From NCBI GenBank assembly GCA_001735895.1, contig DS021200.1:61202-113389 (forward strand): a stretch of 52,188 nucleotides of DNA. Reading direction: 5' to 3'. The position numbers were made by a program, and so were the translations under genes. The notes under the pieces are model-generated. The model worked only from the letters and a program-made list of their open reading frames with translations, did no database searches and was not told where the DNA came from. Below, one piece after another: positions 46,620 through 52,188 of the stretch (the first letter of the stretch is position 1; every line of letters begins with the position of its first letter). The stretch is from Olavius algarvensis Gamma 3 endosymbiont (GTDB taxonomy: Bacteria; Pseudomonadota; Gammaproteobacteria; GCA-001735895).

Positions 46620-47081
46620 ATGGTCTATTTGATTGGTCTAGTATTAGCTCAATGCACTGCGGCTTCGTCGGCCGCATCAACCGATTTGCAGCTCGCTCAG
46701 TCGAGCAGACTGTTCGGTGCGGACCCGACATCATCGATGCGGATCGACATCAAACCCGACACCGAAACCAACATCATAAAGCGAAACTCGGGCCGAGTTA
46801 TCCCGGTTGCAATCATGGGGTCGCCGGCGCTCGAGGTGGTTTCCATCAATCCGCGTACGATTTCACTCGAGGGCGTCGACCTGATGCTGATCGGCAAATC
46901 GGACAAGAGCTTGTGCAAACAGATCGATATCGATGCCGATGGCCACACCGATTTAGTTTGCGATGTGCGCACTACCGGCTTTCGCGTCAAGCCAGGCAGC
47001 TACACGATTCGCTTGAAAGCCGAAACCTACGATAAAACCTCTTTACGCGGTACCGATTACCTCAGGATTGTGGATAACTAG
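46620..47081 (+). CDS. Small secreted protein with beta-sandwich repeat-like domain
   Basis: About 153 aa from ATG 46620; an upstream in-frame start within the previous gene (46467) is possible but unlikely. The N-terminus (VYLIGLVLAQCTAASSA) is a signal peptide, perhaps with a lipobox-like Cys. The body SMRIDIKPDTETN, RVIPVAIMGSPALEVVSINPRTISLEGV, DADGHTDLVCDVRTTGF and GSYTIRLKAETYD resembles the small extracellular domain often found in secreted proteins with an IDIKPGS motif. It lies 61 bp after the MotA-like gene, so it may be an envelope part of the same unit. The function is unknown. Confidence 0.6.
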   Translation: MVYLIGLVLAQCTAASSAASTDLQLAQSSRLFGADPTSSMRIDIKPDTETNIIKRNSGRVIPVAIMGSPALEVVSINPRTISLEGVDLMLIGKSDKSLCKQIDIDADGHTDLVCDVRTTGFRVKPGSYTIRLKAETYDKTSLRGTDYLRIVDN

Positions 47082-47086
47082 ACGAA

Positions 47087-47155
47087 AAGGGGACGCATCT
47101 ATTTTTCCGATTTTCGCCATGCCTTTGAAAGCTTGAAAAATAAATGCGTCCCCTT
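47087..47155. repeat. RAYT/REP-type hairpin element (69 bp)
   Basis: Two 21-bp arms (47087-47107 and 47135-47155) pair with one mismatch around a 27-nt loop. The ggggacgcat..tattttt arm sequence resembles the palindromes mobilised by REP-associated tyrosine transposases in gammaproteobacteria. It lies between the small secreted protein and the M28 fragment and may mark the breakpoint that removed the peptidase's 3' half. No RAYT gene is in the window. Confidence 0.7.
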
Positions 47156-47238
47156 AAATTCTGCCCCTTCCGTTTTGGAGGCATTCCCGTTTTTAACGAC
47201 AAATCAGGAGTTTTGGATGGCCTTCGCCCCCGGTACCG

Positions 47239-48063
47239 CTAACCACAGGGTCCTTCAATGACCGAATCCAGGTGCCCGCCGACGACAATCACATTATCCG
47301 GATCGCCATCTCGCGATTCGGCGATGACATTGCTGGTAGTCACTTCTTCGCGCAACACATCGGCAATCATGCTTAATTCGAGACCGGCGGTTCCGGCCCA
47401 TTCGACGCCACGGTCGTAGGTGGCAAAGAATACCGGAATACCGCCCATATAATCAGCCGACAAGGTGGCATTGATGAGCCCCTTGCGATCCTCGGTATTC
47501 CCTTGATTGAAAATGATCGCACCGACCGCACCCGCGGCGGCGGCATTCTCAGCCTTAACCCGAAAGGCGCAGGCACCGCGTTGCAGCAGCGCAATTGTTT
47601 TGGCGGGGGGAGCGGGGAAGCCGACGAAATCTTCGGGCTCGCAACCGCTGCTCGAGGCATTACCCGGTCCTAAATCCAGATCAACCGCGCTCACGTCCCC
47701 GGATACATCACCGGGCTCGGTTTGCGACATCAGCGTGTAATCAACGTCTTCCACATAGTCTAACGGCGGGTTTGACAAGTTTGATAAAGTCGACGGGCCA
47801 AGTGGTCGGTAACTGATAAAATCGAAATCCTGGATCTGCACATCGTAACCTGCTCGTTTCATCCGCCAGGCCACGTATTTGACCGAGTTATCGTAACCCG
47901 GAGTACCGGATGCCCGCGTCTCGGGATCACCCGAAGCTAAAAAGCTAAACCATTTTTGGTGCAAGCGAACCTTGTGGACATTAACCGCATTAACCAGTCG
48001 ATCGCTGGCACTATAGTGGGTCCAATTATCAGCCTGCGCTATACCTGCATATATGGTGGCTAT
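47239..48063 (-). pseudogene. M28 peptidase fragment with PA domain, truncated at both ends
   Basis: The frame begins inside the IS3 copy 2 junction (48063) and ends at 47239. Residues IYAGIAQA-DNW look like the tail of a signal peptide. A PA domain follows (DFVGFPAPPAKTIALLQRGACAFRVKAENA). The M28 metal-binding start VIVVGGHLDSV (His and Asp retained) is reached just before the stop. The remaining catalytic domain with the other zinc ligands is absent. The 5' start was removed by the IS3 element. It is an inactive remnant of a secreted aminopeptidase. Confidence 0.85.
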
Positions 48064-48094
48064 TGACGTGGTCAAACTTTTTGATACACCCCAG

Positions 48095-48931
48095 TTAAGC
48101 GGCATGCTTCGTTTCGAGTAGTCGTTTTTCATAATCATTCGGGCTGACATAATTCAGCGTCGAATGTAATCGATATGGGTTATACCAGCTGGATATGTAC
48201 TGCAGAATATCCTGCTGTGCTTCATATCGAGTCTGATAATTTCGCCATTGCACCCGCTCCTGCTTCAGACTGCCAAAGAAGCTCTCGACCACCGCATTAT
48301 CCCAACAGTCACCTTTACGGCTCATGCTGCCCTGGAACCCGTTGATTCTGAGTAATTTTCGGAATGCCTTGCTGGCATACTGAGACCCACGATCCGAGTG
48401 ATGGATTAAACCTGCCTTGGGTCGGCGCTGCCAGGCGGCCATCTTCAAGGCATCACAGACCAACTGCGATTTCATCCGAGGGCTCATGCTCCAGCCCACA
48501 ACCTTTCTCAAACACAATACATAAGTCACATCCGCTGCGTAGACCTGATCAGGCTGGGGCACATCAAATTGCCGCTGAAGCAGATTGTCGTACACCGGTT
48601 GTTTGTGATTGCTGTTCGTGGTCACCTTGAATTTCTTGCGATGACGTACCTGAACTCCGGCCTCCCGCATCAAATTCCGCGCCTTATTCCGGCTCACCGG
48701 ATAACCCAGACAGTTCAGGGCCCGTTTCATACGTCGGCTGCCGTAGGTATGATCACTCGCATCATCAACCCGCTGAACCCACTCCAGCATTTCCTCATGC
48801 TCGGGATCAGGCGGTCTTGTGTCCATCTGGCGCCGGTAGTGGTAATAACATGACCGGTCCACACCCAGCACCTGACACATCAGGCGAACGGGAAAGGTAT
48901 TCTTGTGTTGGGTGATAAACGAGTATTTCAT
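48095..48931 (-). pseudogene. IS3-family transposase OrfB with 42-bp in-frame deletion in the DDE core
   Basis: A 278-aa OrfB starting at ATG 48931, overlapping the orfA stop (ATGA). Compared with copies 1 and 3, residues WTQEGWLYLAVVID directly after the first catalytic Asp strand (YAADVTYV) are missing. This removes a core beta strand between catalytic residues, so activity is doubtful, although second Asp (HHSDRGSQY) and Glu (VVESFFGSLK) remain. An A6G heptamer (48961-48967) upstream permits the -1 OrfAB fusion. Confidence 0.88.
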
Positions 48932-49221
48932 TTCGTTTCTGCTGCAAAGAATACCGTCGCCTTTTTTAAGATTTCTTTCTCCATCTTCAGGCGTTTGATT
49001 TCAGCTTTAAGTCGACGGTTCTCTTCCTGATCCGGTGTCAGCTTGCCGTTCCCACGGAAAGCCTGGCCATCACCCGATTGTTCCTCTTGCACCCATCGGC
49101 ACAGCATATTGGCATTGATGCCCAGGCTTCGCGCTGCTTCCGCCCGGCTGTAGCCCTGATCAGTTACCAGGCTCACTGCATCCAGTTTGAATTCTTTCGT
49201 ATATTTCTTTCTCGTTGTCAT
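48928..49221 (-). CDS. IS3-family transposase OrfA (copy 2)
   Basis: 97 aa, identical in sequence to OrfA of copy 1. It has the helix-turn-helix and basic coiled-coil zipper. The slippery heptamer A AAA AAG lies at 48961-48967 on this strand, and the -1 frame continues through the orfB start without a stop. Confidence 0.93.
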   Translation of the reverse strand: MTTRKKYTKEFKLDAVSLVTDQGYSRAEAARSLGINANMLCRWVQEEQSGDGQAFRGNGKLTPDQEENRRLKAEIKRLKMEKEILKKATVFFAAETK

Positions 49222-49296
49222 CTATCGTTACCTCAGTTAAGTTTCATTATCTCTTAACTGGGTGGTATCAATCTATTGGACCATGTCAACTCACTT

Positions 49297-49345
49297 ACTA
49301 CCGGCATAGCCGGTAGTTTGAATTAAACCCCCCAGTGGGGGGCTA
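49297..49345. repeat. Palindromic repeat (accggcatagccggt) and C6/G6 hairpin
   Basis: ctaccgg-cata-ccggtag-type palindrome at about 49299-49316, followed by a cccccc-agtg-gggggg stem at about 49330-49345. A near copy of the first palindrome with the same attaaa follow-up occurs at about 50914-50945, so it is a dispersed repeat rather than a unique terminator. Confidence 0.55.
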
Positions 49346-49412
49346 TCGGTCCAGTGCCAATCGTCCTGATTTAGCTAAACCTCATCCCAGCTCTAGTCAT
49401 TCCCGCGCAAGC

Positions 49413-50655
49413 GCACTGCTGTCCGGAATAAATCATAATGCCAACTGTGCTTGATGTATTTGGAAATCGGATTTCCATTTTCGTCGTCGTTTAAGTACTT
49501 CGAATTCGAGTCTGGGTCGCTGGAATAGAGTCGATTTGAGTTCCGCCAGCCACAGATAAAAACCGCGTCTCGATCCACAAAGTTGCCGGTATAGATCGGC
49601 GATGAGATACGTGATCAATGCCACCAGTATCTGGATTTTGACCGCATTCTCGCTTTGACCGAGAAACTTTTTGATTTTCAGGTTCTGCTTGACCCACTTG
49701 AACCAGAGTTCGATCGCCCAACGCTGCTTGTACAGCGCTGCAACTTCTTCAACCGGGACCCCCATCAGGTTGGTTACCAGTACCAGCGGGTCCACATGAT
49801 CCTCTCGATGCACCACTATTCGCCGCAACGGTTTGACGTAGTTGTTTTTCCGGCCGCCGCCAGGCCATTTGTTTTTAAACTCAATGACCTCATCCGACAG
49901 TATATCTCCTTCGGTCGAGCGGCTTTTGAGCACCCTGATCGATGCGTTACGCTTTAACCGGGTCACAAAGAAAGCACCCTCCTGGTCGATTTGATGCCAC
50001 CAATTGTAATCGCAATATCCCTTATCAAACACATACTTAGCGCCCTTCTCGATTTCAACATTGCGTCCATACTCAATATCGTTCTGCGGGGGAATACAGC
50101 AGGTGAATCTTCAGGCCCGGAATGCGTGACATACTACGCGCTTGCGTCCACTCATAACCCCGGCCGCGCAGACAGATCGGCGTCGAGTCCAACAGATAGA
50201 GCAAGTCCTTTATCTCATTGCGTACTCGCCGATGAGCCCGGCCCATCAGCTGCTGGCAGAATGATTCAAATACCCCGGCATCTCGTTGGCGATTGGCATC
50301 CGATAAAGTCGAGCGCTTAATCGGACCGCAGCCCAGGTGATAGTGATGCGCGGAATGACTATTGTAGCTCACCTCCAACTCGCGCAAGCTCCGACAACCG
50401 GACAATTGAGCATACATCAGACTGATTAACTGCCCCCAGCTGTCGAAACCCTTGTTATGTTTATCGCTCCGATGCTGTTCAACGCAGCGTTTGAAAGTAT
50501 TTTTAGGAAGGACTTTCAAAAGTTCGCCAAATCGGGTATTTGTATACATGTTGCAGTGTCCTGAAATTAAGTTGTTGCTTATGGTTTTATTCGTAAAACC
50601 CGGGCACTGCAACACTTTCAAATACACCAACTTAATTTATTCCGGACAGCAGTGC
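49413..50655 (-). mobile_element. IS4-family element (1243 bp, 8-bp target duplication, inside a REP)
   Basis: The terminal inverted repeat gcactgctgtccggaataaa is present at both ends. The 8-bp gcgcaagc flanks the element (49405-49412 and 50656-50663). Removing the IS and one copy restores tcattcccgcgcaagcggga, a REP-like palindrome, so the insertion target was a REP. The transposase it carries is broken. Confidence 0.9.
49433..50546 (-). pseudogene. IS4-family transposase, frameshifted
   Basis: The N-terminal frame (true start near 50546, MYTNTRFGELLKVLPKNTF) runs to a stop at 50073 and contains the first Asp in LLYLLDSTPICL. The C-terminal frame (about 50090 to 49433) contains the second Asp in YVFDKGYCDYNWW and the YREK signature YKQRWAIELWFKWVKQNLK. 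Several codons expected between LLYSPA and NDIEYGRNV are missing, with a frame change. The element cannot make a full transposase itself. Confidence 0.87.
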
Positions 50656-51095
50656 GCGCAAGCGGGAATCTCCCAATAGCTCGTGATATAAATTGCCATT
50701 GCAAGATCCCCGCTTGCGCGGGGATGACTTGATGGGGCGAGATCTTGTAACACGCCGCCATTGCAAGGTCCCGATACGTCGAACCGCCGCTTGCGCGGGG
50801 ATGACTCTGCAGGTTGCGAGTTGTTCCGACTCGAAAGTTTGAGTCTTTTTAAAGTCCCGGCGTCACTCTTTAAGTTCCGATTCAATGCTTACTCGGCAAT
50901 GCCCCTGTTATTCACACCGGCATAGCCGGTGGTTTCGGGCATTAAATGACCCTAAACCTGTTAATTAAGTGCCATTCGGGTCAGGTCTAGTTTTTAGCTT
51001 ACGGTATTTCTAAACTTTAAAAGCCAGGTTAGATACAAGACCTGATCCATATTTCTGCATATTTATGGGTTGGAACCTTTCCCGGCGATATTATC
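50656..51095. repeat. REP-like and RAYT-like repeat cluster without genes
   Basis: After the broken REP at 50656-50670 come a ccccgc-ttgc-gcgggg stem at 50708-50723, a partial copy with the same gcttgcgcggggatgact at 50788-50806, the accggcatagccggt palindrome near 50915-50935, and a hairpin with arms 50978-50991 and 51035-51048 (gggtcaggtct / agacctgatcc). The short phrase ccattgcaag precedes both REP copies. No coding gene was seen. Confidence 0.6.
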
Positions 51096-51537
51096 TTATA
51101 TCTTATTCGTACTATCCCATTTTCCCTTGGGTTGAAAATGTTGGCTCAATATGCTTTTAACCTCTTCTGCAAATTCGCGCTTGAGTTCTGCTTCAGAGGG
51201 ATCGATGGTACAAATACTATCCAGTAGCTTAGCCGCCGAGGTCGCTTGTTCCGGAGTGAAATTTGAAAGACTAGGATTGATGACTTTCTCCAAATTCGCT
51301 CGTAGCTCTTCTCCGTCTCTCATTAAGTAGGCGCTGGATATTAGTAATTCCGCCGAATCCTTTTTACTCATGCTGAACTCCGTTTGAAAAAGACTTAACA
51401 GCGCTTTTTTCTCTTCGGAACACATATCACCATCAGATTTCGCAGTCGCAGTTGCCAACAATGCAGTGAGATCAAGCGGACTCTCAATTTTATAGATAGG
51501 ATTTCCCTGGAGTTTCTTCTGCCATTGCCGCCTTCTA
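51096..51537 (-). pseudogene. TerB-like domain protein, 5' end cut by IS3 copy 3
   Basis: The frame is open from the IS3 junction (51537) to the stop at 51096. LDLTALLATATAKSDGDMCSEEKKALLSLF is (in shorter pieces: LLATATAKSDGDMC and SEEKKALLSLF) a TerB-like helical domain of the tellurite-resistance/DUF533 group, with the acidic D-G-D metal-site-like turn. The upstream QWQKKLQGNPIYK belongs to the same protein and shows that translation originally began before the IS. ATG-like starts within the remainder would give at most about 121 aa. The N-terminus and promoter are lost, so it is likely inactive. Confidence 0.7.
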
Positions 51538-52085
51538 TGACGTGGTCAAACTTTTTGATACACCCCAGTTAAGCGGCATGCTTCGTTTCGAGTAGTCGTT
51601 TTTCATAATCATTCGGGCTGACATAATTCAGCGTCGAATGTAATCGATATGGGTTATACCAGCTGGATATGTACTGCAGAATATCCTGCTGTGCTTCATA
51701 TCGAGTCTGATAATTTCGCCATTGCACCCGCTCCTGCTTCAGACTGCCAAAGAAGCTCTCGACCACCGCATTATCCCAACAGTCACCTTTACGGCTCATG
51801 CTGCCCTGGAACCCGTTGATTCTGAGTAATTTTCGGAATGCCTTGCTGGCATACTGAGACCCACGATCCGAGTGATGGATTAAACCTGCCTTGGGTCGGC
51901 GCTGCCAGGCGGCCATCTTCAAGGCATCACAGACCAACTGCGATTTCATCCGAGGGCTCATGCTCCAGCCCACAACCTTTCTCAAACACAGATCTATCAC
52001 GACAGCCAGGTAAAGCCAGCCCTCCTGGGTCCATACATAAGTCACATCCGCTGCGTAGACCTGATCAGGCTGGGGCACATCAAAT
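51538..52085 (-). mobile_element. IS3-family element, copy 3, interrupted by copy 4
   Basis: It starts with the intact IS3 right-end repeat (tgacgtggtcaaac) and covers the last part of orfB. It retains the 42 bp missing from copy 2. At 52085, after gggcacatcaaatt, the sequence switches to another IS3 end, so a further copy inserted into it. The rest of copy 3 would lie beyond the window. Confidence 0.9.
51569..52085 (-). pseudogene. IS3-family OrfB fragment (copy 3)
   Basis: The frame covers the DDE core from VPQPDQVYAADVTYVW to the normal C-terminus (KRLLETKHAA), with Asp, Asp and Glu all present. The N-terminal third is cut off by copy 4. No start codon of its own is expected. Confidence 0.85.
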
Positions 52086-52188
52086 TGACGTGGTCAAACT
52101 TTTTGATACACCCCAGTTAAGCGGCATGCTTCGTTTCGAGTAGTCGTTTTTCATAATCATTCGGGCTGACATAATTCAGCGTCGAATT
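52086..52188 (-). mobile_element. IS3-family element, copy 4 (right end only, runs off the window)
   Basis: A second complete right-end repeat begins directly at 52086 inside copy 3 and continues into the 3' end of orfB until the window ends. It matches the other copies until the last base, where a T replaces the expected G. It may be at a contig edge. Confidence 0.85.

Larger units (their letters stand above)
48064..49288 (-). mobile_element. IS3-family element, copy 2 (1225 bp, no target duplication)
   Basis: The same terminal repeats as copy 1, in the opposite orientation. The flanks are tat (48061-48063) and act (49289-49291), which do not match, so one side was rearranged after insertion. 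It has the full ATGA orfA/orfB junction missing in copy 1, but an in-frame 42-bp deletion in orfB. Together with copy 1 it brackets about 37 kb as an inverted pair. Confidence 0.93.

Noticed and set aside
10174-49288. Composite transposon made of IS3 copies 1 and 2
   Set aside because: The 39-kb length, intact target duplication of copy 1 alone and mismatch at copy 2 argue for independent insertions.

Overview
The window looks like a chromosomal segment of a gammaproteobacterium. Supporting signs are a PilG/PilH/PilI/PilJ/ChpA-style chemosensory cluster, many c-di-GMP and hybrid-kinase proteins, DUF547 and TIGR04283-type proteins, REP-like palindromes and IS3/IS4/IS5/IS1182 elements. No rRNA, tRNA or CRISPR array was recognised, so the taxonomic call rests on protein resemblance only. 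Insertion sequences are dense (six copies of four families) and many genes carry fresh lesions, including one kinase split by an IS, single-base frameshifts, a nonsense codon and genes cut by IS ends. This suggests relaxed selection or recent IS expansion, although some single-base lesions could be sequencing errors.

Layout. 1-536 is the end of a LysR regulator and 784-1932 a class V aminotransferase, separated by a run of hairpins. 2011-13254 (minus strand) is a chemosensory operon: two response regulators, CheW, [IS3 copy 1], a secreted Cache-domain protein, a periplasmic ligand-binding protein, a PilJ-like MCP, a CheA-REC hybrid and two more CheW proteins. 13753-16769 holds a small unknown protein and a large secreted adhesin-like protein with an internal duplication. 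16854-20326 is an electrophile/quinone-stress group: VOC, zinc-type oxidoreductase and ABM monooxygenase divergent from an HxlR regulator, then an old yellow enzyme. 20939-25015 carries a coiled-coil/beta-helix secreted protein interrupted at an A9 run, then DUF547, a ferritin-like diiron protein and a TIGR04283-type glycosyltransferase.

25141-43686 is entirely on the minus strand. From its promoter end it reads: two REC-PAS-GGDEF-EAL proteins, a Cache/hybrid histidine kinase (split by an IS1182-type element), a DapF-like epimerase with both catalytic cysteines, a fusion of extracytoplasmic sensor modules to an MFS transporter, and an unrecognised ~511-aa protein. Junctions in this six-gene run are 42 bp or shorter, or overlap. 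An IS5-family element and two paralogous PF04392-type periplasmic binding proteins follow. This operon, which joins amino-acid epimerisation, sensor-coupled export and second-messenger signalling, is the best candidate here for an undescribed system.

44183-47081 has a coiled-coil OmpA-like protein, a MotA/TolQ/ExbB-like channel protein and a small secreted protein: a possible ion-driven envelope motor whose OmpA partner has lost its visible membrane anchor. 47087-52188 is a wreckage zone. It contains a RAYT-type hairpin, an M28 peptidase fragment cut by IS3 copy 2, an IS4 element inside a REP palindrome, a TerB-like fragment cut by IS3 copy 3, and IS3 copy 4 inserted into copy 3 at the window end.
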